From Bog-756 sp963730685 (GTDB lineage: Bacteria; Actinomycetota; Acidimicrobiia; Acidimicrobiales; RAAP-2), in NCBI GenBank assembly GCA_963730685.1, contig CAVSSP010000004.1:558001-622000 (forward strand): a DNA stretch of 64,000 nt, in the 5' to 3' direction. The notes under the pieces are model-generated. The model saw only the letters and a list, made by a program, of their open reading frames with translations, had not been told where the DNA came from and made no database searches. Shown here piece after piece: positions 8,728-17,065 of the stretch. The position numbers and the translations under genes were made by a program. The first letter of the stretch is position 1. Each line of letters starts with the position of its first letter.

Positions 8728-8765
8728 GCGGTTTATGTGCGTCATTGCGGTACCATCGGGCAGTG
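8728..8765 (+). promoter_or_regulatory. Predicted leaderless promoter of the SARP gene
   Basis: TACCAT (8751-8756) is a good -10 box (TAnnnT) ending six bases before GTG 8763, which would make the GTG the transcription start. The -35 region (8728-8733) is poor, so an activator may be needed. The rest of the ~345-base divergent region (8419-8762) shows no other recognisable element. Confidence 0.4.
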
Positions 8766-11700
8766 GGACTGGAGATCCGAATCCTCGGACCCCTCGATGT
8801 GCTTGGCCCTTCGGGGCCAGTCCAGTTCGGAAGCGCCAAGGAGCGGGCGTTGCTCGCCCTGCTGGCGCTGGACGTCGGTCAGGTGATCACGGTCGACCGT
8901 CTGGTGGAGGATCTGTGGGAGGACGGGCTCCCGCAATCTCACGTGGGTGCGCTCAGAGTGCTCGTCTCGAGGCTGCGAAAGACGCTCTCCCGACAGGGTT
9001 CACCCGAAGTCATCGTGACCAGACCGGAGGGTTACCTGATGGCCGGAGAGGTCTCGGTCGACGCCAGCACGTTCAAGGACCTACTGGCGATAGGACAGCG
9101 CCAGCTTGCCGTCGGCGAATTCGACCGTGCCTCCCACACACTCGGCGAAGCACTGGCTCTGTGGCGAACCCCGCAGCTGAGCGAATTCCCCGGCGAGACG
9201 GGCCGGGTGCGGAAGGTGCACCTGGAGCAGGTCCGCCTAGCCGCACTGGAATCGCGGATCGACGCCGACCTGCACCGTGGTTACGGCGCTGCGTTGATCG
9301 CCGAGCTTCAGGAGCTGACCGCCTCCTACCCGTACAGCGAGGGATTCTGGAGGGCCAGAATCATCAGCCTCTACAGGGCGGGACGACAGGCCGAGGCCCT
9401 CCGCACGTTCGCAGAGCTCCGGGAGCTCCTGGTGGAGGAACTGGGCATCGACCCGAGTCCTGAGCTCCAACAGCTGGAGGCGGCGGTCCTGATGCAGGAT
9501 CCGGCGCTTCTCGATCACGCGATGCCCAGCTCCGGCGGGCCCGGGCCTGCCGCTGACCCGGTCGACCGTAGCCAACCGACCGCGGCCCCGTCGGGAACCG
9601 ATGAGCCGAGGGGGTCGCGCCTGCCCAAGCGGCTGGAGAGGATCCCCGAGCTGGGTCTGGTCGGCCGTGCTGAGGAACAACACCTACTGGCCGAAGCCAT
9701 GCGAGGCGGCCGAGCGTCATCCCAGACCGATACGACACTCGTCATCGGTGAGGCCGGTATCGGCAAGACCAGCCTCATCGCTGCCGCGGCTCGTGAGGTC
9801 TGCGAGGAAGGCATCGCCGTCCTCTACGGACGCTGCGACGAGGACCTCGTGGTCGCGTTCCAGCCGTTCGTGGAGGCGCTGAGCGCCTATGTGGAGGGTG
9901 CCTCCGACAACGCCCTTCTCTTCCACGAACGGGGGCCGTTGGCAGAGCTCAGTCGCATCGTGCCGGAGTTGCGCCGTCGCTTCCCCGACCTTCCGGAACC
10001 GACCGCGACAGAGCCGGGGGCCGAGCGCCACCTCCTCTTCGGTGCCATCGTCGCCGTGCTGGCCGACATTGCCGCGACGGCACCGGCCGTGCTCATCCTC
10101 GAAGACCTGCATTGGGCGGATCAACCAACGCTGCAACTGTTGCGCCACGTGGCCGGCAGCCATCGTCGCAATTGGCTGATCGTCGGAACCTATCGGAACA
10201 CCGAGCTGTCGGTAGCCCATCCGCTGTTGGAGCTTCTCGGGGCCCTGCGACGGGACGGAAACGTAAACAGTGTCGACCTGGTGGGCCTGAGCATCGAGGA
10301 CATCGCCTCCTTGGTGGAAGCGGCCACTGGCCACGTTCCGGACGAGAGCGTCCTGCAGTTCGCCGATGCCTTGCACCGAGAGACCGACGGCAACCCATTC
10401 TTCGTGTTGGAGGTGATGCTCCACCTCCTGGAGGAGGGTTCGATCACACGCGGCACCGGAGGCCTCCAAACAGTCACCGGTGACTTCGCGCGGGCGGGAC
10501 TCCCGGCCAGCGTCAGAGAGGTGGTCGGCGCCCGACTGGCGCGACTGGGTACTGAGTCAGGGGCAGTGCTGGCCGTGGCCGCCACCATCGGGGACGAATT
10601 CGATCTGGCCCTGCTCAAGCAGGTGACCGGTCGGAGCGACGATGAGCTCCTGGACGTGATGGATCGGGCCGCCGGGGCCGCCCTGGTCCGAGAGAGCGCC
10701 GACGCTCCCGGCAGTTACGGCTTTGCCCACACGTTGATCAGGCAGTGCCTGCAACAGGAGATCGGTGCGGCTCGACGCTCCCGGCTGCACCGCCAAGTAG
10801 CCGAGGGCCTGGAGGTGATCTGTGGGGATCAGCCACACAGGCGGATCGGCGAGCTGGCCCACCACTGGGTATCGGCCACCCAACCCGTCGATCTGGACAA
10901 GGCGGTCAGGTACCTGCGCCTGGCGGGCGCAACCGCGCTGGACGACCTTGCCCCCGAGGAGGCAGTCACCTACTTTGCCCAGGCCCTCGAGTTGGAATCG
11001 CAGTTCGAGGGGCCCGACGCCCTCCGTCGTGCGGAGTTGCTCATCGACCTCGGAAGATCCCAACGGCAGGCCGGTATCCCCGCGTACCGCCAGACGCTCC
11101 TGGAAGCGGCCCATCTGGCCTCGGACGCCGACAGCTCCAAACACTTGGTGATCGCCGCCCGGAGCAACGACCGGGGCTTTTTCAGTGCGTTGGGCAGACT
11201 CGACGAGGAGAAGATCGCAGTCCTGGAGATGGCCATCGAACGCCTGACGACCCACGATCGCTACCGCTCCTTGATGCTGGCCAGCCTGTGCAAGGAGCTG
11301 GCTTTCGGAGCGTCACTGGAGAGGCGCCTCGAATTGGGCGAAGAGGCTGTGGCCCTGGCCGATGCGACCGATGACGATGTGATCATCGCCACGGTCCTGA
11401 ACGACGTGGCCATCTCCTTGCTGGTGCCGCCACAGCTGGACCAGTCGCTCGCCCGGACCGCGGAGTCGCTGGACCGGGCCCAGCGGGTAGGTGACCCGAT
11501 CCTCATCTACTGGTCAGCCACGCTCCGCGGGGTCGTGGCCGCCTGCGCCACGGACATCGACGAACTGGACCGTTGCACGGAGATCACGGACTCGATGGCC
11601 AGCCGGCTCAATCAGCCGTCACTCAACTGGATCCAGGCGTTCGTCGGCGCCACTCGGGCGCTCATCGCCGGAGATCCAATCCTGGCCGAGCAACGCGCCA

Positions 11701-12380
11701 CTGATGCGCTGCAGGTGGGTTCCGATGCCGGTGAGCCCGACGCCATGAGCCTGTTCGGGCCGCAGCTGATCGGCGTCAGGTTCGAGATGGGAACCCTCGG
11801 CGAGTTGGTGCCGCTCATCGAACAGGCCGCGGCTGACAACCCAGGGATCCCGGCTTTCACGTCCGCCCTGGCCCTCGCCCACGTGGAGAGCGGCCGCGCC
11901 GACCTGGCCCTTCCCTACCTCACCGACCTCGCCGCCAGGGAGTTCGAGTTTCCGCTCAACCTCAACTGGCTGACCGGCATGACGCTATATGCGGAGGCGG
12001 CGATCGAGTGCGGGAGTGGTGAAATCGCCGGGCCGCTCTTCGAAAAACTCGCTCCCTGGTCCGACCAGATGGTCTACGACGTCGTCACCTCGGCCGGTCC
12101 GGTCAGCCACTATGTGGGTGGATTGGCGGCGGCGTTGGGTCGCTACGGTGAGGCGGAGAAGTACCTCTCACAGGCGGCCGCGCTCTCCGAACGGGTCGGG
12201 GCGAAGTTCTACGGTGCTCGCAGCCATCTGGCGTGGGGAAGGGCTCTTGCCGAGCGCGGAACCGTGGACGACAACGCCCGGGCCCGCGAGCACCTGGCCC
12301 GTGCGCACGATGCTGCCGCCGCCAACGGTTACCGGGTTGTCGAGGCCCGGTCAGCGCAGGCACTGGCCCGGCTGACCTGA
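8763..12380 (+). CDS. SARP/BTAD transcriptional regulator with AAA ATPase and TPR-like repeats
   Basis: About 1205 residues from GTG 8763. Domains in order: an OmpR-type winged helix (~1-95; LEIRILGPLDVLGPSG, then SRLRKTL), a bacterial transcriptional activation domain (~100-250), an AAA/NACHT-type ATPase with Walker A GEAGIGKTS near 328 and Walker B LILEDLHWAD near 442, and a long helical TPR-like region to the end. No LuxR helix-turn-helix is present at the C-terminus, so DNA binding rests with the N-terminal domain. AfsR-like proteins of this type activate secondary-metabolite or secretion genes. The nearest candidate target is the divergent secreted protein. The longer reading from 8559 has no support. 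Confidence 0.9.
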   Translation: MGLEIRILGPLDVLGPSGPVQFGSAKERALLALLALDVGQVITVDRLVEDLWEDGLPQSHVGALRVLVSRLRKTLSRQGSPEVIVTRPEGYLMAGEVSVDASTFKDLLAIGQRQLAVGEFDRASHTLGEALALWRTPQLSEFPGETGRVRKVHLEQVRLAALESRIDADLHRGYGAALIAELQELTASYPYSEGFWRARIISLYRAGRQAEALRTFAELRELLVEELGIDPSPELQQLEAAVLMQDPALLDHAMPSSGGPGPAADPVDRSQPTAAPSGTDEPRGSRLPKRLERIPELGLVGRAEEQHLLAEAMRGGRASSQTDTTLVIGEAGIGKTSLIAAAAREVCEEGIAVLYGRCDEDLVVAFQPFVEALSAYVEGASDNALLFHERGPLAELSRIVPELRRRFPDLPEPTATEPGAERHLLFGAIVAVLADIAATAPAVLILEDLHWADQPTLQLLRHVAGSHRRNWLIVGTYRNTELSVAHPLLELLGALRRDGNVNSVDLVGLSIEDIASLVEAATGHVPDESVLQFADALHRETDGNPFFVLEVMLHLLEEGSITRGTGGLQTVTGDFARAGLPASVREVVGARLARLGTESGAVLAVAATIGDEFDLALLKQVTGRSDDELLDVMDRAAGAALVRESADAPGSYGFAHTLIRQCLQQEIGAARRSRLHRQVAEGLEVICGDQPHRRIGELAHHWVSATQPVDLDKAVRYLRLAGATALDDLAPEEAVTYFAQALELESQFEGPDALRRAELLIDLGRSQRQAGIPAYRQTLLEAAHLASDADSSKHLVIAARSNDRGFFSALGRLDEEKIAVLEMAIERLTTHDRYRSLMLASLCKELAFGASLERRLELGEEAVALADATDDDVIIATVLNDVAISLLVPPQLDQSLARTAESLDRAQRVGDPILIYWSATLRGVVAACATDIDELDRCTEITDSMASRLNQPSLNWIQAFVGATRALIAGDPILAEQRATDALQVGSDAGEPDAMSLFGPQLIGVRFEMGTLGELVPLIEQAAADNPGIPAFTSALALAHVESGRADLALPYLTDLAAREFEFPLNLNWLTGMTLYAEAAIECGSGEIAGPLFEKLAPWSDQMVYDVVTSAGPVSHYVGGLAAALGRYGEAEKYLSQAAALSERVGAKFYGARSHLAWGRALAERGTVDDNARAREHLARAHDAAAANGYRVVEARSAQALARLT

Positions 12381-12385
12381 CGTTC

Positions 12386-13255
12386 TCAGCCCGGCGGCGC
12401 CGGCACCGCGGCGCGGGTGCGCTCGGGGAGGAGAAGGACCGCCCCCGCCAGGAAGCAGAGGGCCCCGACGAACGTCCCCAGGTTGGACAGTTCGGCATTC
12501 CGAAGTTGGCCGGTCGCCGGCACGACGTACGAGGCCACGGCCGAGATCCCGAAGGCGACCGATCCGACCAGGTTGAGGAGCGTGATCCACCAGGAGAGGT
12601 CACGGGGCGACCATGACGTCCAACCGTGGCTTACCTCGAACCAGGCCAGGCCGCTGGCGACGAGGAAGCACAGCGAACCGATGGCATCGGGTCTCCACAC
12701 GTGCTGGTGGGCGGCCTGTGCGCTGAGATCGACCCGGACTGCGTTGCCGGTACTGACGTTGAAGTAGAGCGTCCCGATGAGCTGGACCCCACTGGCCCAC
12801 CAGTCGATCTGGTGGGGCCGGTAGGCGAGGACTCGGCGGAATCCGTGGGGGACCTCCCGTCCCGCATCGACCGACTCCCGGTACTGCAGAAAGGCGGCCG
12901 ACGTGAAGAACAGTGAACCGATGAAGAAGGTGATCGAGTCGGCCCGGACGCCGAGCGTGGCGGCGTAGCCGGGGACGGCACCGAGTGCGAACAGCACAGA
13001 GCCGGCGGCGAAGAGGACCGCGATCCACCACCCCCGGGCCCGGGGCGCCCACCACATGCCCCCGGGGTGTGGGCCGTGTGCCCCCTCGGACTTCCGTTGG
13101 CGACGTGAATCCCACTTGGCGATGACACCGTCGGGCCGCTCGTACTCGACGAAGGTCACGAACGGTCCCAGACCTGCCTTCCGTCTGGCCGGTTCCTGTC
13201 CGCCGCTCAGCGATCTGTCGGCACCGACCGGAGTCAGCCGTCCCTCGGTGGTCAC
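12386..13255 (-). CDS. YrhK-like multi-span membrane protein
   Basis: About 289 residues from GTG 13255. A hydrophilic N-terminus of ~65 residues precedes six or more transmembrane helices. Pairs of helices share a repeating pattern (FFIGSLFFTSAAFLQYRES, SLCFLVASGLAWFEVSHG, VGALCFLAGAVLLLPERT) like the YrhK domain. No transport or catalytic motif is visible and the function is unknown. The gene ends five bases from the stop of the SARP gene, tail to tail. The longer reading from 13381 would run through a proline/arginine-rich stretch without membrane character. Confidence 0.6.
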   Translation of the reverse strand: MTTEGRLTPVGADRSLSGGQEPARRKAGLGPFVTFVEYERPDGVIAKWDSRRQRKSEGAHGPHPGGMWWAPRARGWWIAVLFAAGSVLFALGAVPGYAATLGVRADSITFFIGSLFFTSAAFLQYRESVDAGREVPHGFRRVLAYRPHQIDWWASGVQLIGTLYFNVSTGNAVRVDLSAQAAHQHVWRPDAIGSLCFLVASGLAWFEVSHGWTSWSPRDLSWWITLLNLVGSVAFGISAVASYVVPATGQLRNAELSNLGTFVGALCFLAGAVLLLPERTRAAVPAPPG

Positions 13256-13429
13256 CCACCCAGTATCGCCGGACCGACTCGGCCCGGCGAGGTCGCATCG
13301 CGGTGGCGGGCGGATCCGGGCGGTCTGGCGTACAGGCGCCGACCGCGCCGCGATCGCGATCCGCGTGGCCCAGTGGGCCACCCGATCCGATCCGGTGGCC
13401 TGCCGTGCCGTCGGCGAGGAAGCTCAGCC

Positions 13430-13474
13430 TTGACAAAGCTAACGCTGTAAGCCACAATAGCTAACAGCGTTAGC
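13430..13474 (+). promoter_or_regulatory. Promoter with double TetR-type operator
   Basis: TTGACA (13430-13435), 17 bases, CACAAT (13453-13458) form the promoter. Two palindromes sit on it: GCTAAC-GCT-GTAAGC (13438-13452, one mismatch) between the boxes, and GCTAAC-AGC-GTTAGC (13460-13474, perfect) just after the -10. Their centres are 22 bases apart. The whole also reads as an 11-bp perfect inverted repeat, GCTAACGCTGT...ACAGCGTTAGC. The TetR gene two positions downstream is the obvious ligand. Confidence 0.8.
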
Positions 13475-13508
13475 CCCAGGGAGGGACTCGCTCGGGAGGA
13501 GAAAAGCC

Positions 13509-13970
13509 ATGGAGAAGTCACCGCACTACGCCGAGCCCGGCCTGTTCACCAGGAAGGTGCTCAATCCCTTCGTCCTTCTCATGACGCGGGCCGGGATCAG
13601 CATCTGGGGAAGCAGGATCCTCGAGGTTCGGGGCCGGAAGAGCGGGAGTCCCCGGCGCACCCCGGTGAACCTGTTGGAGATCGACGGCCGCCAGTACCTG
13701 GTGTCCCCCCGAGGTGAAGGGCAGTGGGTGAAGAACGTCCGTGCCGGAGGTGGGCGTCTGGCCCTCCTCCTCGGTCGTCACCGCGCCGAATATGACACCC
13801 GAGAGGTGCCCGATGACGAGAAGTCCCCGATCCTCCGGGCCTACCTGCGCAGGTGGAAGATGGAGGTGGGTGTCTTCTTCGACGGCGTGACCGCCGACTC
13901 GGACGAGAGGGACGTCCAGCGGATCGCCCCGGACCATCCGGTCTTCCTCCTCTCGGAGGTGGGGAGCTGA
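13509..13970 (+). CDS. DUF385 deazaflavin-dependent oxidoreductase
   Basis: 153 residues of the DUF385 (FDOR-B) split-barrel family. Key segments are ILEVRGRKSGSPRRTPVNLL, QYLVSPRGEGQWVKNVRAGG (with the conserved W-V-x-N), and a C-terminal DHPVFLL strand. It is longer than the DUF385 gene at 6660 and closer to typical Ddn-like proteins. It follows a strong ribosome site (GGAGGAG) and the double operator, and is first in an operon with the TetR gene one base downstream. A small-molecule inducer probably both binds the TetR protein and is reduced by this enzyme. Confidence 0.88.
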   Translation: MEKSPHYAEPGLFTRKVLNPFVLLMTRAGISIWGSRILEVRGRKSGSPRRTPVNLLEIDGRQYLVSPRGEGQWVKNVRAGGGRLALLLGRHRAEYDTREVPDDEKSPILRAYLRRWKMEVGVFFDGVTADSDERDVQRIAPDHPVFLLSEVGS

Positions 13971-13971
13971 C

Positions 13972-14649
13972 ATGGGCCCGGCACGAACCACCGCGGTGGC
14001 CGACCCGTCCCGCTCGTCCGGTGCCATGATCGCGGATGCTGGCGCCGATGCCGACACGGACCTCCTCCCCGGCGAGTTGGAGCGACCATCGCCGCCGCCG
14101 CACCGTCCGAAGCGGGTGGCCGAGGCCGCCGCCACCGCCCGCCGGATCCTCGAGGAGGAGGGTGCCCCCGCCCTGACCATGCGCCGGCTGGCCGAGGAGA
14201 TGGGCATCCAGGCGCCGTCGCTGTACAAGCACTTCTCGGGCAAGGCCGACCTGGAGCTGCTCCTCATCGAGGATGCACTGTTCGCCATCGGCGAGGTGGG
14301 TCATCGCGTGTTGCGGGTGCCCGGCCCCGACGGTCCACTGCGCGGCCTGCTCGTCGCCTACCGCTCCTATTGCCTCGCCCATCCCAACCTCTATCGGCTG
14401 GCGACCAGCGGCGGCCTCTCGAGGGAGCGGCTGCCCGACGGTTTGGAGGAATGGGCCGGCAACCCCTGGTTCGTGGTCACCGGCGATCCTCTCCTGGCCC
14501 AGGCGTTGTGGTCGTTCGCCCACGGGATGGTGGTCCTCGAGCTCGACGACCGCTACCCTCCCGGCTCCGAGCTCGACGGCACCTGGCGGGCCGGGGCGGA
14601 CGCCTTCGAGCGGTCGGCCCGGCGGGAGGGGACCGATCCCGGCGGCTGA
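13972..14649 (+). CDS. TetR-family repressor (WHG domain)
   Basis: 225 residues. After a ~45-residue disordered N-terminus, the TetR helix-turn-helix runs ARRILEEEGAPALTMRRLAEEMG to APSLYKHFSGK. The C-terminal ligand domain has the WHG-type helix GPLRGLLVAYRSYCLAHPNLYRL. It lies one base after the DUF385 stop. The double palindrome before the operon fits autorepression. A later start near the GTG before AEAAATARRI would remove the disordered part and cannot be excluded. Confidence 0.9.
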   Translation: MGPARTTAVADPSRSSGAMIADAGADADTDLLPGELERPSPPPHRPKRVAEAAATARRILEEEGAPALTMRRLAEEMGIQAPSLYKHFSGKADLELLLIEDALFAIGEVGHRVLRVPGPDGPLRGLLVAYRSYCLAHPNLYRLATSGGLSRERLPDGLEEWAGNPWFVVTGDPLLAQALWSFAHGMVVLELDDRYPPGSELDGTWRAGADAFERSARREGTDPGG

Positions 14650-14662
14650 GACACCCGAGTCC

Positions 14663-14695
14663 GGAGGCACCGGAGGCACCGGAGGCACCGGTGCC
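14663..14695. repeat. 9-bp tandem repeat, three copies, ending in a palindrome
   Basis: GGAGGCACC occurs three times in direct succession (14663-14689) just after the TetR stop. The last copy runs into GGCACCGGTGCC (14684-14695), which can fold back. It lies between convergent genes and may add to termination or be a replication-slippage product. Confidence 0.6.
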
Positions 14696-14716
14696 ATCCG
14701 GTGACGGCCCGGGCCC

Positions 14717-16888
14717 CTACGGTGCGGGATGCCGGCCGGGCGCAGGAGGGGGACCGACCAGCATCCCCAGCTCGTCGGTCATGGCCGGGCCGAGGTAGGA
14801 CGCGTAGACGGCGGTGATGTGGTTGTCGTCCCGGTACACCAGAAGGTTGCCGACGATGGCCGGGCAGGCGGATGCGCAGAGCCAGGGCTGTACGTCGAGG
14901 TAGCTGCCGCCCGCCCCGGCCACCGCCCGCTCCTCGGCCCGTTTGCCGGTCTCGTCGATGCCGGCGGCCACGGGCACATTGCACGCGGTGGCCGAGCTCA
15001 GGTGCACAGACAGACAGCCCGGTACGTCCGCCGGCGGTTTGGGGACGGGCCCGACGACCAGGACACGGGTACCGAGCCTGCGGACGGCGGAGACCATCGC
15101 CGACATCCCTTGGATCCACTGGGTGCTGTAGGGCGTGAACCCGTAGACGTCGGTGTAGTGCCGGGCGACTCCCAGGATGACCAGGGCCGGGTGGACTCTG
15201 GCGATCTGGTCGAGTACGTCCTGGCGCCACTGGTCGCATTCGACGAAGTTGCGCCCGAGCACCGGGCTGATGATCGGGATCATCAGTGGGGGACAGGTGG
15301 CCTTGGTCCAGTTGTAGAGCGTGAGGCCGAGCTGGTTGGCGGCGTGGTCGACCGCCGGGAACCACATGGCGGCATGCGAGTCGCCGAAGAGGACGACGGA
15401 TCGTGTCGAGGACGTATCCCCGAATTCGCAGCTGGCCACCGCCGTCGACAGGTACGAGTCGAGGCATCCGTCCACGAACACCGGTGGCTCGTCGGCGGCG
15501 GCGTCGGAGATCGACGGAGTGAGGTTGGCCGGCACGTCTTGCACCGGCAACGAGTGCCGGATGGCTCGTTGGACCTGGGCGGTGGCGGAGGCCAACTGCC
15601 GGCCGTACTGGTCGGTCGGGGAGGCGACGTCGAGTGCGGGCGGCCCGGAGGCGGAGGTGAGGGGGGCGGCGGTGGCGGCCGTACCCTTTCCGACCAGGGA
15701 CGGGAGGGTGGCCGTGCACACCAGGCATACCGCCAGCGCCGATACCGTGAGCACGACGGCGGCCCGCGGCACCCGTCGGGGGACGGCCCGCAGCCAGGTC
15801 GACAGGCGCACCGGATTCTCCACGGTCACGAACGACGCCACGGCCAGCAGGAAGCTGGCCACCGCCAGGGCCAGATTGGGGACCAGGCCCAGGGAGTGCC
15901 CGACGGCGGCAGGCACGAGGATCAGTACCGGCCAGTGCCACAGGTACCACGAGTACGACACTCGGCCGATGACTCGCATGCCGACCCGGCCGAGGACCCG
16001 GACCGGCCCGGCCGCCGGGGCCGAGCATCCCGAGGCGATCACCGCCGCCGTCCCGAGCACCGGGAGCAGGGCGGCGGTGCCCGGGTACGGCACCGACCCG
16101 GACAGGAACACCGTGGCGGCGACCACCGCGGTCAGGCCGACCCAACCCAGCACGGCGGCCGGCCGTTCGGCCATCCGTCGGAGTGCCGGCGCGGCGAAGG
16201 CCACGAGTCCTCCCGCCGCCAGCTCCCACGCCCGGGTGGGGAGGGAGAAGAACGCCCACGGCTGGGAGGCGTTGGTCAGCCACAGGCTGAGGAGGAAGGA
16301 CCCGAGGCCGAGGACGGAGAGGGCGGCGACGGCGGAGCCCAGGGAGGGCCGGCGGCGCCTGCCTGCGCCCCGCCCGGTACGTTCCCAGACCAGGGAGGCG
16401 CCCACCAACAACGCCGGCCAGATCAGGTAGAACTGCTCCTCCAGGCTGAGTGACCAGTACTGCTGGAAGGCCGAAGGGGGCGCGCCCGAGGTCAGGTAGC
16501 TCGTCTGCAGGGCGGCGAAACGGTAGTTGGACACGTAGAGGGCGGCCGACATGCCGTCCTTCAGGTTGGCGTGCGCCTGCAGCGGAGGCAGGAGGATGGC
16601 GCAACCGACCGCCGTGGCCACGAGGACCACGAAGGACATCGGGAGCAACCGGCGGATCCTCCTCGAGTAGAAGTTCCGGAGCGAGACCCGCCCCTCGTGC
16701 TCGAGCTCCCGCCACAGCATCCCGGTGATCAGGAATCCCGAGATCACGTAGAAGTCGTCGACCCCGGTGAAGCCACCCCGGAACAGGCCGACATGGGCGT
16801 GATAGAGGACGACAGCCAGGATGGCGACCGCCCGCATGCCCTCGATGTCGCGGCGAAACCCTCGCCGTGGGCGACTGGTCCGGTCCAC
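14717..16888 (-). CDS. Acyltransferase-3 membrane protein with SGNH domain (OafA-like)
   Basis: About 723 residues from GTG 16888. The N-terminal ~400 residues form the ten-helix acyltransferase-3 unit, with the motif VLYHAHVG near the first helix, YVISGFLITG, and a YSRRIRRLLP loop. The C-terminal ~300 residues form a periplasmic SGNH hydrolase-like domain with FGDSHAAMW and a terminal DDNHIT, giving the Ser and Asp/His residues. OafA/PatA-type proteins move acyl (often acetyl) groups from the cytoplasm to extracellular polysaccharides or glycolipids. The longer reading from 16963 adds only Arg/Pro-rich residues. Confidence 0.88.
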   Translation of the reverse strand: MDRTSRPRRGFRRDIEGMRAVAILAVVLYHAHVGLFRGGFTGVDDFYVISGFLITGMLWRELEHEGRVSLRNFYSRRIRRLLPMSFVVLVATAVGCAILLPPLQAHANLKDGMSAALYVSNYRFAALQTSYLTSGAPPSAFQQYWSLSLEEQFYLIWPALLVGASLVWERTGRGAGRRRRPSLGSAVAALSVLGLGSFLLSLWLTNASQPWAFFSLPTRAWELAAGGLVAFAAPALRRMAERPAAVLGWVGLTAVVAATVFLSGSVPYPGTAALLPVLGTAAVIASGCSAPAAGPVRVLGRVGMRVIGRVSYSWYLWHWPVLILVPAAVGHSLGLVPNLALAVASFLLAVASFVTVENPVRLSTWLRAVPRRVPRAAVVLTVSALAVCLVCTATLPSLVGKGTAATAAPLTSASGPPALDVASPTDQYGRQLASATAQVQRAIRHSLPVQDVPANLTPSISDAAADEPPVFVDGCLDSYLSTAVASCEFGDTSSTRSVVLFGDSHAAMWFPAVDHAANQLGLTLYNWTKATCPPLMIPIISPVLGRNFVECDQWRQDVLDQIARVHPALVILGVARHYTDVYGFTPYSTQWIQGMSAMVSAVRRLGTRVLVVGPVPKPPADVPGCLSVHLSSATACNVPVAAGIDETGKRAEERAVAGAGGSYLDVQPWLCASACPAIVGNLLVYRDDNHITAVYASYLGPAMTDELGMLVGPPPAPGRHPAP

Positions 16889-17065
16889 CCCAGGCAATCT
16901 ACGTGCCGTGTCCGTCCAGCGTCCGCATGGGGGAGCCCGAATGCGCAGCCACGGCGGCGGCATCGGACCGGGTCGGCGATCCGTCGGTGAGGAGCCCGGG
17001 CGACGGCGTCATCGACCGCCTCGACGGACTGCGACGACGCGACGGGGCGATCGGGGCTGGTGTGG

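Noticed and set aside
8763..12380. LuxR-type (LAL) regulator
   Set aside because: The C-terminus is TPR-like with no LuxR helix-turn-helix; the N-terminal BTAD pattern is clear.
14553..16715. A 720-residue open frame on the minus strand
   Set aside because: It is an Arg/Pro/Gly-rich shadow of the acyltransferase gene in another frame, which has clear membrane spans and SGNH motifs.
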